Assembly: GCA_030762935.1 (NCBI GenBank)
Contig: CM060883.1
Coordinates: 35,983,501-36,047,500 of the forward strand
DNA from: Hymenopus coronatus
Taxonomy: Eukaryota > Arthropoda > Insecta > Mantodea > Hymenopodidae
DNA length: 64,000 nucleotides
Direction: 5' to 3'
Shown: one piece after another, positions 43,804 to 55,984 of the stretch
Layout: the number at the start of each line of letters is the position of its first letter
Numbering within the stretch: position 1 is the first letter of the stretch
Translations under genes and position numbers: made by a program
Notes under the pieces: generated by a model
What the model saw: only the letters and a program-made list of their open reading frames with translations
Told to the model about the DNA's origin: nothing
Database searches by the model: none

Positions 43804-44583
43804 TCTGATGTGTACCATTCACATGACTTTCTCCATATCCCTGCAGCAAATAATTCTTAAAAAGCCTATACTCCTATATACTTTATGCTAATCAGAAAAA
43901 ATTAGCAGAAATAGTCTTATTACTCGCTTCCTTGTAAGTTGAAGCGAAATGAGGGACAACCGTAGGTTAAAGTGATAGTCAAAAGCTGGTTGCTATGTCA
44001 ATGAAGTTCCTTTGTTTATATGGATAGGAGTTGACAAGTTCCTGTATGAGAAAAGTATACGTTTTTCATAGCAGAAATCAAAAATAAGGAATGTCACAAA
44101 AACGACGAACTCCACGAAAAAAATGTATATAACATAAATTATGTGTTTTAATGTACATTTTTTGTGTAGTAAGTTTTTGTCCATCTCTTACGGTTTAGCA
44201 GTTATTCAAAATTTAGTAAAATTCATCCTGGATAAACTACTCTTCAGAGGCTATTCCCAGAAAATTCAAGATATGCATTTTATTTGCCAGGTAAATATGT
44301 TTAATATCCGAAATTTTAATCAAAATCTTCGTGTCGCATTCCTGGAAGATACTAAACTTAAATACCAAGTTTGGTATTTTACCAACTTTTCGTTTTTGAG
44401 TTATCGTTTTCACAGACACACGGACACACACACACGGACCTTTTTCTGGAAATGCTTTTTTTGGATTCAGTGGGTCCTAAAACATGTATTTTCGGTGAAA
44501 TCTCGACAGCGAATTTTTGGGTGGAATGCAATACTTCTGTATCCCTATGTACATTGTACATACGGGGCTAGAGAAAGTAAAAA
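43804..44583 (+). mobile_element. ATIR element, A/B chimera with internal deletion
   Basis: The 5' half is subfamily B (TCTGATGTGTACCATTCAC), while the 3' end is subfamily A (ATGTACATTGTACATACGGGG, GCTAGAGAAAGT). A deletion of about 110 bp joins AATCAAAATC to TTCGTGTCGC; both deletion edges carry TCAAAATC in full copies. Confidence 0.9.
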
Positions 44584-45008
44584 AAAACACACAAAAAAAA
44601 CTGTGAAACAAATATAATGATGACTATAATGTTATTTTGATTGAAAGTTCCTTACCATTTTGAACCGGCAACTCAAAGAACCAAGAAAAATTGAAAGCAT
44701 GCACTAATTAAAATTATCCCAATCAGCCTATAATTAATAAACGAATAACCGAAATATTACTATTAATTTGGGATAAAAAATGTATACCAATACACATTGA
44801 ATGCTATGTGAAATCAAAATTTTGACCTTTTAAAGGAGGAAGAGGTAGAAAGAGTGCGCGCGCGATTTTTATTGTTTCATATGGATATCCTTCTTTAACA
44901 TATATGGTCATATCAGGGGCTTTGATTTGTTAAACTACTCATGGTTATAGGTTCTTTAAAGTTGTGATTTTAATCATTTCTGTGTGCGCGCATGTTTACA
45001 GAATTTGT
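44584..45008. other. Unassigned spacer
   Basis: AT-rich, with a short GCGCGCGCG stretch at about 44857. Nothing recognised. Confidence 0.5.
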
Positions 45009-45128
45009 AGGGGATAGGGAATGATTCTCAATTTAAGAAAAAAAAATATCCCTGTCCCAGCCTGGAATAGTAACCTCCGGGTAATAAGTCAGCTCGCCTA
45101 CCATTGGACCTAACACCCTAATTACTTT
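45009..45128 (-). mobile_element. tRNA-derived SINE, family S7, decayed
   Basis: Diverged relative of 63095-63213. Shared parts include GGGATAGGGAATGATTC, the CCCTGTCCCAGCC stretch, ACCTCCGGGTAATAAGTCAG and CTCGCCTACCA. The B box is degraded. Confidence 0.65.
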
Positions 45129-45317
45129 CCCCCATAAAAAGGGGTTCTAATGGGAAACACAATAGAAAAATTCTTCATACACTACTTTATTCCTCTCATT
45201 ACATACTTTTCTCCCTCTCTTTCCCCTTCTCTCTCCCTTTCCATCTTGTCTTCATGTATCGACACCCTCCCCCCCATTACTATCCTCTATCAGCCTATCA
45301 TATAATATTCTTAAAAA

Positions 45318-46178
45318 TCTGATGTCTTCCATTCACATGACTTTCTCTATATCTCTGTAACAAATTATTGTTAATAAGCTTATTCTTTTATTTATTTCAT
45401 GCTAATCGAGAAAAATTAGCAGAAACAGTCATATTTATTGATTTATTGTAAGTAGAAGCGAAATAAGGGAGTACCATAGGTTAAAGTGAAAGCCAAAAGC
45501 TGGTTGCTATGGAAGTTCGTTTGTTTGTATAGACACGAGTTGGCAAATTCCTGTATGAGAAAAGTATGTTTTTCAAAGCTGAAACCAAAAACAAGGAATA
45601 TCTCAAAAACTATCAACTCCACGAAAAAAATGTATGTATCATAAATTGTTAGCTTTAAAGTGCTCTACATTCTTTGTGTGTTAAGTTTTTTTTTCCATCT
45701 CTTACGGTTTAGTAGTTATGCAAAATTCATCCAGAATAAAGTAGTCTTCAAAGGCTATTCCCAGAAAATTCAAAATATACATTTTATTTGTCAGGTAAAT
45801 ATCTTTAATATACGATATTTTAATCAAAATCGTTAGTCATTTTTTAGAAAATCAAAATTTTCAAAAAAGTTCCATGTAAAGGGCACTTAGGAGTGGGGGG
45901 ATTTTTTGAAAATCTTCGTGTCGCATCCTTGGAAGATACCAAACCTAAATACCAAGTTTGGTTTTTAACGGACTTTTCGTTTTTGAGCTATGCTGCCCAC
46001 AGTCACACACATACATACACACAGATACACACGGACATTTTTCTAAAAATGTGTTTTTTTTTGGGATTCAGAAGGTCTCAAAACATGTATTTCCGGTGAA
46101 ATCTCGGTATCGAATTTTTGGGTGCGTTACAATACCTTCTCTATATACTATGTACAGCACATATAGAGAAAGTAAAAA
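45318..46178 (+). mobile_element. ATIR element, full length
   Basis: Plus copy, subfamily B, TCTGATGTCTTCC to ATATAGAGAAAGTAAAAA. Confidence 0.92.
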
Positions 46179-46553
46179 GTAGTAAAATTATTACTTCTGG
46201 ATGTTAATAAAAATTAAAGCATAGGTAAAACGTTTAAACCTGTGTCTTACCTATATAACTGTAATGCGATTAAAGCAGTATCACTTTTCGGGATTATCAG
46301 TTTATGGACACAAATAATGGTAACGAAATATGTACATATATAATTTAAATCTTTTATTCAACCTATCAACATTTTGTAAATAACAATGTTATTAGAACAT
46401 TGTGTTTACAACCTTTTAAAAAAGTGGAATAAAAAGAAAGGCTTTCGATTTTTATTTTAATTTTCACGTTCATAGAAGCCCCTAATTCGGCAAAGTACAT
46501 AATGTAACATATAATACATTTTCTTGGGACACTAGGCATTATATATCAACTTC
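46179..46553. other. Unassigned spacer
   Basis: AT-rich, nothing recognised. Confidence 0.5.
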
Positions 46554-47067
46554 CACATCTTACGGTTTAGCAGTTATACAAAATTCCGCAACATTCATCC
46601 AGAATAAAGTAGTCTTCAGAGGCTATTCCCAGAAAATCCAAGATATACATTTTATTGGTCAGGTAAATATCTTTAATGTACGATATTTTAATCAAAATCG
46701 TTAGAGCCATTTTTGAAAAAATCAAAATTTTCGAAATTTTTTCCATATAAAGGGTAGTTGGGGGTGGGGGCATTTTCTTGAAAATCTTCGTCTCGCATCC
46801 TTGGAAGATACCAAACTTAAATACCAAGTTTTGTATTTAACGGTCTTTTTGTTTTTGAGTTATGCTGCCCACAGACACACACACGCAAGCACACATACAC
46901 ACAGACAGACAGATAGACACACGGACATTTTTCTAAAAATTCTATTTTTTGGATTCGGGGGGACCCAAAACATGTATTTCAGGTGAAATCTCTGTATCGA
47001 ACTTTTGGGTGCATTTCAATACCTTCTATATACACTATGTATATAGTACGTATAGAGAAAGTAAAAA
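46554..47067 (+). mobile_element. ATIR element, 5' truncated
   Basis: Plus copy beginning CATCTTACGGTTTAGCAG and ending GTATAGAGAAAGTAAAAA. The 3' half is well preserved, including an ACAGACAGACAG tract. The recurrent frame is open on the minus strand at 46567-46827. Confidence 0.9.
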
Positions 47068-47447
47068 GGAGAAAACGAATACCCTGAAGATACAGAGGCG
47101 TTAATAATGTGCAAAATCTTATTTGTTAGGAGACTCAAGTTTTCATTTCCGTAACTAAGAAGATTTGTGAGAGCGTACTTAAAACAGAGAGATATTCTCT
47201 TTTGCTTTTCTGCGAATATTGTGAAGACCGAATTACACAGCAGTTATATTTTATAGCTAAAAGCAACAAAAGGTTGCCTTAAATTTGAATTGGAAAACAA
47301 TAAAGAATTAAGACATTTTATTATTAACGTGTACTTTCTGAGAAACAGCATGGACCATCAATCCTATGAAAAGAGTTAATCACACATTTAAGGGGAGTGG
47401 ATAGTATAAAATGACAAATGATATTTTCTGTTTTTAATGACATAAAA
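47068..47447. other. Unassigned spacer
   Basis: No recognised gene or repeat. Confidence 0.5.
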
Positions 47448-48165
47448 TCTGATGTGTTCCATTCACATGACTTACTCTACAACTCTGAAATAAATTATTG
47501 TTAAAAAACTTATGCCTCTATTTACTTCTTGCTAACCGAGAAACAATTAGCAGAAATAGTCTTATTACTTACTTCCTTGTAAAGAGAAACGAAATAAGGG
47601 AGTACCATAGGTTAAAGTGATAGCCAAAAGCTGGTTGCTATGTGACTGAAGTACCTTTGATTGTATGGACACGAGTTCACAAAGTCCTGTATGAGAAAAG
47701 TATGCTTTTTATAGCTGAAACCAAAAACAAGGAATATCTCAAAAACAATAAACTCCAGAAAATATGTATATACTATAAATTGTGTGTTTTAAAGTGCTCT
47801 ACATTTGTTGTATGGTAAATTTTTGTCCATCTCTTACGGTTTAGCAGTTATACAAAATTCCGTAAATTGACCCAGAATAAAGTAGTCTTCAGAGGCTATT
47901 GCCAGAAAATTCAAAATATACATTTTATTTGTCAGGTAAATATCTTTAATATACGGTATTTTAATCAAAATCGTTAGAGCCATTTTTTAGAAATCAAAAT
48001 TTTCGAAAAAAGTTCATGTAAGGGTTAGTTTGGGGTGGGGGGAATTTTCTCAAAATCTTCGTGTCGCATCCCTGGAAGATACTAAACTTAAATACCAAGT
48101 TTGGTATTTTACCGACTTTTCGTTTTTGAGTTATCGTTTTTGAGTTATCGTGTTCACAGACACAC

Positions 48166-48208
<43 letters not shown>

Positions 48209-48353
48209 CCTTTGTCTGAAAATACCTTTTTTGGATACAGGGGATCGTAAAACATACATTTCCGGTGAAATCTCGGTATCGATTTTTTTTTTGGTGGAGT
48301 GCAATACCTTCTCTATACACTATGTACATAGTACGTGTAGAGAAAGAAAAAAA
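47448..48353 (+). mobile_element. ATIR element, full length
   Basis: Plus copy, subfamily B, from TCTGATGTGTTCC to GTGTAGAGAAAGAAAAAAA. It has a 17-bp tandem duplication (CGTTTTTGAGTTATCGT, at 48121 and 48138) and an expanded (CA)n. Confidence 0.92.
48168..48205. repeat. (CA)n microsatellite inside an ATIR copy
   Basis: About 19 CA units, the longest in the window, at the family's microsatellite site. Confidence 0.95.
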
Positions 48354-49067
48354 TGAGGATATGCTTAAAAAATTTAGGTGTACATTTTGTTACAGACAAT
48401 ACATTTTTGCAAATCATAAATATCATAGGTGGCTTAATTCCCCTAGTTCAGTTGTATAAGGCAGAATGTCTTTATAGGTAATAAAATTTGCAGTTTTCTG
48501 CTACTGCTTGTTTCTCAGAAAAGGAAACATAAAAATGTCTAATGTTTGCCATTTATTTAGCAAGCAATTTTTTTAAGTTAATTTTTTTCAGACAAACTAC
48601 AAAATATATGATCTTAAAAATTTAAAGACTCATACGTGCATATATTCAGATTATTCAGTAATTGTTTTACATTAATCTATAAATTACAGCCAGAGAAATT
48701 CACATATCCTGAATTAGCTGCAAGTCCATATAATCCTCACACCACCCACTCCCCTTAATGTGAAGAATATTTCTGATTAATCAATTCATAGCATTATAGC
48801 TATAATAAAAATATAACTGTTGAACGTTCGTAAAATAAGTCATGTAAGATAATTTTACTTACCTAATTCATTTTTGGAGTCAGAATTTTGATGCAGCAGA
48901 TCTGTTAAGCTACGTAGAGATATGCAAGCCAAGCCACGTTGCAAACTACGAGCGATTTTCACAGAGCGCGTGCGCAGAGGCTCGCAATGGTTCTTTTCAG
49001 GTTAATCCTTTCTAGAGTGAACTGAGAAATACGTCTAGCCTGAAAAATGTGCAAAGTGAGTCATTGC
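48354..49067. other. Unassigned spacer
   Basis: AT-rich, nothing recognised. Confidence 0.5.
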
Positions 49068-49315
49068 TTAGGCCCGCCTATGGTGATAGCGTGTCTGCTT
49101 CACATTCAACAGGTCGTGAGTCCGAATCTCGCTTAGGGTGAGTTACCCGGATAAGTTATTTTTCTCGGGATTTTCCCTTATCCTGAGAACGAATGTCGAG
49201 TAACTTTAAGCTGCATGGACCCCGAGATCATTTGAGCATAATTTCAGTAATTTCATTCATCGTCCGATATGACCAACCAGGTTAAAGGACGTTAAACTTA
49301 AACAAAAAAAATTGC
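49068..49315 (+). mobile_element. tRNA-derived SINE, family S1, fullest copy
   Basis: The head has CCTATGGTGATAGCGTGTC (A-box side) and GTGAGTCCGAATCTCGC (B-box side). The body is GGGATTTTCCCTTATCCTGA, CATGGACCCCGAGATCATTT and ATATGACCAACCAGG, and the tail is GTTAAACTTAAACAAAAAAA. Inverse partner at 17250-17470. Confidence 0.85.
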
Positions 49316-51094
49316 TCATATGTTGCAGATTTTAGCAAAATTTTAAGCCTCTGTTAAATGTTTTAACGTTTTTAATGAATCATCAAAAGCTACACGAGTT
49401 ATAGAAGAGCAACATTTATGTGTATAAAACATACAATTTACTTTACTGTACAAATGCCAATTTTGGATTATTCGTAGCCCATTATTTGTCCAATGCACAG
49501 CTCTGACGTAATTCGGCATCACATACCTGATGGTTATAACTGAGTATGAGAGATTTGTGCGGTTTGTCGTTAGGTTGCATATACGCAGACATTATACACC
49601 TGTATGTACGGCGTTTGTGTTGACTTCCGACGTAAACAAGCCATGTGAGAGAGAGAGGAGAAACGCAGCATTCCATAACGATCTAGCTCTAACACGTAAC
49701 AGCAAGGAGAAAAATTGATAGCGTGTGTTCCCTGTTGCATTTCTTTTGTGTGCACTCTCCTTAGTTGTTTACTGTCTGTCCACCTATGCTTGCTGTCGAA
49801 TCAACGTGTATTTCGTGTCGCGCACAGACCTTTCATCTTTATAATCTATAATTATAAAGAGATAAAATGTATGTCTTTAAGGTATTCTGAAAAAAACCAC
49901 TCAATCGATTTTGATAAATTAACTTATTTAAAAGTCCTATTCGTTCTGATGGACAGAGGCTTATAAAACACTTAACATAATTTCATACTTTCTGAAAGAT
50001 TAAAATGTATCTACAAAGTCTCTGTGCTTGAATACAAACACATTGGAATTATAAAAGAACCTTGTTGAAAAGAAGAGTTGTGCGTTTAGAATAGAATGCC
50101 GTGGAGTAGAAATATACACAATTGCTGCCCTTCACAGAGTATAAAAACAAAACACAGTTACATTTTATTCCAAGGGATACACATAGATGACCTTGAAAAC
50201 GCTTCAAAACAGAACACAGTTTAAAAAGCAACAATCGATCCTGTGATGTTTCCTCCTTTAGTTGCCTCCAATAACGTTTATTTGTATTTACTTTGTCATT
50301 TGATCATATTACACCATCATTCGAGGAAAATTAGGACATGCATTTATAGTCTATCCTTATTTGCTACTATACTATATGATACATATCTCTGAACGTTCCG
50401 TTATTGTTTCATGCTTGTTAGACGTCTGTAAGTTTATATTTGTATTATGTTGTATTGTATTGACTGGTAGAGTGAAAGATCAATCATAAGTATTTAATTA
50501 CATCAACTATTTATTTATTTATTTATTTATTCATTCATTTTATTGGCCTTGAGTAATACGATGGCAATGATGACAAAGTATTTCGTTTCGGATTTCATTT
50601 TCTCCACTTTCTGAAGTAAGTTAAGGATATTCATTTTTTTTTTAAGTCCTCTTTATTTTTTCCCCTTAATGGAGGGTGAAAATGAGTGATCCAATAGTAG
50701 AGGGATGGACCGCGTGAAGGAAGAATTAACAGAAAAAAGAACCAAAACAAATTGAACCAAGGGAGGTTTTTGTCTAGTATATTTTTTTTTCTTCTTCATT
50801 TTATTATTTATTTTTGTCGCTTTTCTTTGTTGTTTTTATTTTACGTTTTGTTCTTTTCTTTTGTTGTGTTTGTAATGTTGTAGAACGAGTCTTTCTCACA
50901 GGAGCGGGAAGCTTAAGTCAACAATATTTTCCTTCAAATTCTTAGTATTGTAGGTGACGGTCAGCAGATGGGACCAATAATGTTAGTTGGTAACCTCAAG
51001 CCGGGAGATATAGATGATAAATCTGGACTTTATCAACTAAATCTTTCTTGTCTCAGGAAGTAAGCTATTAATATGAACATTTTATTTCTAATTC
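49316..51094. other. Repeat-poor spacer
   Basis: No ATIR copy, SINE or coding region recognised. A TTTA-type run lies at 50507-50533. Short open frames on both strands over 49482-49966 have no family features. Confidence 0.5.
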
Positions 51095-51184
51095 CAAATC
51101 TTCTCGGGCTTCGAGAAGATGCACTTCTTCGAAACGTTGGTGTCAAGCCAAGTTTTTACCTGGCTCGAAGCCCGAGAAGATTTG
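51095..51184. repeat. Perfect 21-bp inverted repeat
   Basis: CAAATCTTCTCGGGCTTCGAG at 51095-51115 and its exact complement at 51164-51184, with a 48-bp spacer. The RNA could form a long stem. Nature unknown; possibly part of a DNA transposon. Confidence 0.85.
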
Positions 51185-51234
51185 CAATTAACGCGTCGCC
51201 AGGAAAGCTTCAGTTCTTATTTTATTTCTATTCT

Positions 51235-51289
51235 ATAATTGTCTGCGGTTTAACGTGGCCACCCGGTATGAAAAGTTCGGCGACCCCTG
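51235..51289 (-). mobile_element. Possible hAT-type terminal end
   Basis: Read on the minus strand the segment starts CAGGGGTCGCCGAAC and goes on to TTTTCATACC and GGTGGCCACG, a pattern typical of hAT ends. No partner end or 8-bp TSD was found, so it may be a solo remnant. Confidence 0.35.
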
Positions 51290-53304
51290 CTATAGATATT
51301 ACCACCAAAAAATAGGTGAGATTACTTGGAGACTTGGTTAAAGTATTCCAATATTTTAGTGCGAATGATGTCTGTCTGCAGCTAACGCTGCTTCCTCGCT
51401 ACCCATCCCTTAGTTTATGAAAAGGTTGATTCTCCTGCTTTGGATCGGCTTTTCTCACAATTCACAATGCAGTTTTTCCTCCCTCCGTTTGAACAATGAA
51501 CGAAAGTAGGGGAAGAACCGACCCTTCTGGGATTGCACACCTCATTATGGTTGAAATTTCTATGAGAGTTCCCTAGGCAGAATGTCGACCTCTGATGTTT
51601 TTAGCCAACCTTCACGAATTTAAACTTCAGAGATACCAGTCAAAAAAATAGATACATGCTATTGGAGAAAGATGAGCGGTTACCCTTTATGGCAGCCGTG
51701 TACTCGCCATCTGTTGCCGGCTAGCTGCTCCAGGATCTGTGAGATGCTTCCCTCAAGATATGCGTGAGTGGAGTAAGAATGGACAACACCAGTTAAATTT
51801 ACTGAGAATATTTAATGAAGACTAAAAACTGATCTACTTGAAAGTGTGGACGATTTGAGATAAATAATCAACTGGAATTATACTACGAGGAATTATTCTA
51901 TATCATATTAAATGTGCAAATACTCAAATTTTAAGAATTTTGCATTGTTGCTGTAGTAAAGTAACTAGTTTAAATGTCATACGGCGAATCCCTTACCCAT
52001 CACCTCTAAGCGGGTGGTGATCCGCGCGCTGTAATTAAGCGTTAGGAGCCTTCTTTGCTATTATAGCTGGTTTTGTACATTGATTTCCATTATCTACTGG
52101 ATTATCTCTCAATGCAGGATTTTTAAGGTTGAAAAGACCTATTTAATGAACATCTACCAATTCAAGGTCACAATCTTTATTGTTGTCACATTTTAATTCA
52201 TTAAACGACAGCAAAATTATAAATTTGCATTTTTTAAATTTTTTATTTAAAGTTGGGTATATGTCGCAGCAGAAAGAACTAAATTTTCGAAATACGCGCT
52301 CTTTTATTAATAACCCAAGTCCCGCCTACATCATGAATTCCGATCAAATAACCTATGTTCTATACGTCGCCAAATCTTACACATGATGTTATCATCTCAG
52401 ACAATGTTATACTCTAAGATTTACTAATCTCCAATCCCCTATAATTCCCAGAAATTGCCTATGTGCCTTTTCACATGTGTCCCTTTAGATTATTGAGCGC
52501 ACAAATTTTACCGGACTGATCCTGGACACTAATATATTTCTGGTTTACTGAGTTCCAGCGGAACAGCTTTTCATACGCCATCCCGACTTCGAGTTAATTG
52601 CTTTACCACAAAACTTAGCTTGTTTCATTAATAGTAATAGAATTGTAACTTGTGCTTTTTACATTATTCGTTATTTTTAATATATCAAATTATTTATCGT
52701 CATCATTTCTCTGTTTCGCCATTATTTACCTATAGAATAATTATTATTTTATTACGGCGATAATCACGGTATCATATCACAATCAAGGGGAGCAGGGGCC
52801 ATCAAAAGGCGCACGCGCCGTTAAGATTTTAACATCCAAATGAGCTATAGTTGATGCAATATCGGCTCGTTTCAGATGAATACAAAATGGAGAACAAACT
52901 AGACGTGGGAAAAGGCGATACATTCGAACAAACGTTCTGGGTTCTTACCCCGGAGTTCGCTTGGGAAGAGTAATTCTTTTTCAGTGAGGGGGGGGGTGAG
53001 AAACGAGGTGAAAATGTGGATTTGTCTTTCTGTAAAAGACATATAAAACAAAGCAGAAATAAACATGTCATTATATGAGATTCAATTATTGGCCTTGACT
53101 ATACTAAAATGATTCTACGGCTTATAAGGTTAGAGATGTCAATTAAGTGACAATTTAAACGGGGTGCTTCGGCTGCTTTCAAATAGGTTCATTACATTTT
53201 ACGCCTCGCTGTCCAGACAAAAATATGAAATAAACCTCTTAAGTTTGAGTATTTAACTATTTCACGTAAATACACACCTGGTCCTATTTCAAAAACAAAC
53301 TTTT
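51290..53304. other. Repeat-poor spacer
   Basis: No ATIR copy, SINE or coding region recognised over about 2 kb. A short G run lies at about 52987. This is the best candidate in the window for ordinary unique DNA. Confidence 0.5.
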
Positions 53305-53517
53305 GGGATGTTTCATAGGGACTCAAGATATGCATTTCTGGTGAAATCTCGATATCGAATTGTTGGGTAGAATATTAAATTTCCTCTTCCTATTTCGTAG
53401 GCGGTAGAGAAAGGCTTCTTTGAGAGGCTCGCGTGCGTGTATGTATTCAGGGGATCTGAAAATATGTATTTCGGTTGTCGAATTTTGGGCAAAACACCTT
53501 AGTGTGAGAGAAAGGAA
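53305..53517 (+). mobile_element. Two adjacent old ATIR 3'-end fragments
   Basis: 53305-53412: TGCATTTCTGGTGAAATCTC through CGGTAGAGAAAGG. 53440-53517: TATTCAGGGGATCTG through GAGAGAAAGGAAAA. Both are plus, strongly diverged and limited to the last 80-110 bp of the element. Confidence 0.6.
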
Positions 53518-54080
53518 AATTGTGTTAAATCAGATTTAATAGTATTTTGTATTATTTATAAAAGACTCTAGATTTAAGGTATTTAATGACAAATATTGTT
53601 ACTGTCACTTTCTGAGTAATAATGTAGTTTTAGATTATTTTATGGATGGGTTTTTAAACGTTTTGAATCATCAAAACCAGGCCCTGATTATCATTATAAT
53701 TACAGACGAAGATATGCATCCATTAATATATATGATATACGTACAGTGAAACGAAAATTATATTAAAATATGCACTTTCAGTTTTGTTTATTTATTTTTC
53801 ATGTTTGTAGCAGATACTTGAAACAAATGTGACATGCTGGTCGACTTGAAATTGTTTAGTAGGAGTACATTTTATCTGAAATTATAGTAGACATTCCGGT
53901 TACCCAGATAGACTATAAAAATACACAATTTAATTCATTGTTTTAAAGAACTTTTATAATGTTTTACGTAAAACTGACATAAAAGTATTCAGAAATGGAA
54001 TAGTCCTCCTTACTTCTTTACTGCAACAATCGCTGAATGCGTAAACCCGATCAATCAATAAAATAATTTCCATTAAAAAA
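53518..54080. other. Unassigned AT-rich spacer
   Basis: Nothing recognised. Confidence 0.5.
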
Positions 54081-54949
54081 TCTTATGTGTTACACTCACA
54101 TGACTTTCTCTAGTCGTTCTACAAACTTCTTACATAAGATTATTCTTCTTTCTGCACCTTGTTAATCGAGGTATTCAGCACAATGTTCTTATTACTTAGT
54201 TCCTTATAAGTAGGAAGAAAATAAGGGAATACACTAGGCTAAATCGATAGTCAAATGTTTTAAAAGCTGTCGTTATGCGATTGTCATTACAAATCGCTTC
54301 TTTTCTTGGCCAGGAGTAGAATAAAAGAAAAACGGACACTCCCGTCTGAGAGAAGTATAAGTACTTCACAACTGAAACTAATAACAATGAATACCTCGGA
54401 AACGGTAAGCTCAACGAAAACAATGTATATGACGTAAGTTGTGTATTTTAATAAGGCCTACATTTTCTGTATAGTAAGTTTTTGTCTATCTCTTACGGTT
54501 TACTAGTTATGCTAAATTTAGCAAAATTCACCCAGAATAAACAGGTCTTTAGAAGAAAATTCAAGATATACATTTTATTTGTCAGGTAAATATCTTTACT
54601 ATACGATATTTTAATCAAAATCGTTAGAGCCATTTTTAACAAAATCAAAATTTTCGAAAAAAGTTCCATGTAAAGGGTAGTTGGGGTGGGGGATTTTTCT
54701 CAAAATCTTCGTGTCGCATCCCTGGAAGATACTAAACTTAAATACCAAGTTTGATATTTTACCTACTTTTCGTTTTTGAGTTATCGTGTTCACAGACACA
54801 CGGACACACATACACACACGGACCTTTTTCTGGAAATGCTTTTTTTGGATTCAGGGGGTCCTAAAACATGTATTTCCGGTGAAATCCCGACATCGAATTT
54901 TTGGGTGGAATGCAATACATTGTACATACGGAGCTAGAGAAAGTAAAAA
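54081..54949 (+). mobile_element. ATIR element, subfamily A, near full length
   Basis: Plus copy from TCTTATGTGTTACACTCAC to GAGCTAGAGAAAGTAAAAA. Part of the 3' palindrome is lost: GCAATACATTGTACATACGG lacks one arm. Confidence 0.92.
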
Positions 54950-55578
54950 GAGTCAACTTTTGTAAACTTTAATTGAAGATATACTGGAACCAAAAAATCA
55001 CGCGTAAAAATAAACGAACTAACTAACTACAAGGTTTCACAGTAAAACGCAGCTTAGCGAATGATTCCTATTTTAGAAGCATCTAAATAACTATTTAATA
55101 GCACTGGAAAACGAAGAAGACATTTACAACGTCACGAAAATAGCACTCAAAGGACGATCCGAAGGTTGACCGCAGTATAATTGTCAGTTTTCCTATTCAG
55201 GATTTTAACTACATGGCCGAAAATAACCTTCGCTATCCGCAAACAGTCCGCCTCCTTGAAATAAAATACTTTTGGTCTAAATTGTCAACAAGTTTCTTTG
55301 AAACCTCTATATTTTCTTTCTACTATTGTCAAAGCATCTGATTAGACATGCTGTTTATAGAGAGTTTTTGGTAGTGTTCAGGAAAATATCCATTATTATT
55401 ATTATTATACAAGAGACATAAGAATCACAAACTTAGGTATTCACGTGACTATTACATGCATGCATATCGTATAATTATCTGCGAGAAAGAACAAAACCCT
55501 CGGTGAGAATTATCAGTCTTCTGCTTATAGAAATAAATTTCCATAAAATTATACTTCAGCATATAATACTATTAATAC
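54950..55578. other. Unassigned spacer
   Basis: A short ATT run at about 55394. Nothing else recognised. Confidence 0.5.
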
Positions 55579-55984
55579 GAAAAATGTAGAGCACATTAAA
55601 ACACACAATTTATGTTATAAAAAACCTTTTTCGTGGAGTTGATCGTTTTTGAGATATTCCTTGTTTTTGGTTTCAGCTTTTAAAAAACACACAGTTCCTG
55701 TCCATACAAACAAAGGAACTTCAGTCACATAGCAACCAGCTTTTGACTATCACTTTAACCTATGGTACGCCCTTATTTCGCTTCTACTTACAGGGAAGCA
55801 AGTAATAAGAGTATTTCTGCTGTTTTTGTTCTCGATTAGCATGAAGTAAGTAGAAGCATAAGCTTTTTAACAATAATTTGTTGCAGAGATGTAATGAAAG
55901 GCATGTGAATGGAACAGTTGCGAATTTTTGCATGGACTGCAATACCTTCTCTATACAGTATGTACTTAGTAGGTACGTGTAGAG
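55579..55984 (-). mobile_element. ATIR element, truncated, with short inverted 3' fragment
   Basis: A minus copy limited to its 5' half (55579-55916; it ends GTGAATGGAACA, lacking the last 8-10 nt) is directly followed by a plus-oriented 3' fragment of about 68 bp carrying the GCAATACCTTCTCTATAC hairpin. It resembles the composite architecture but with different junction points. Confidence 0.75.

Noticed and set aside
49316..53304. Host gene in the repeat-poor region
   Set aside because: Short open frames exist on both strands but none shows a protein family motif or convincing splice-linked continuity, so no exon can be supported.
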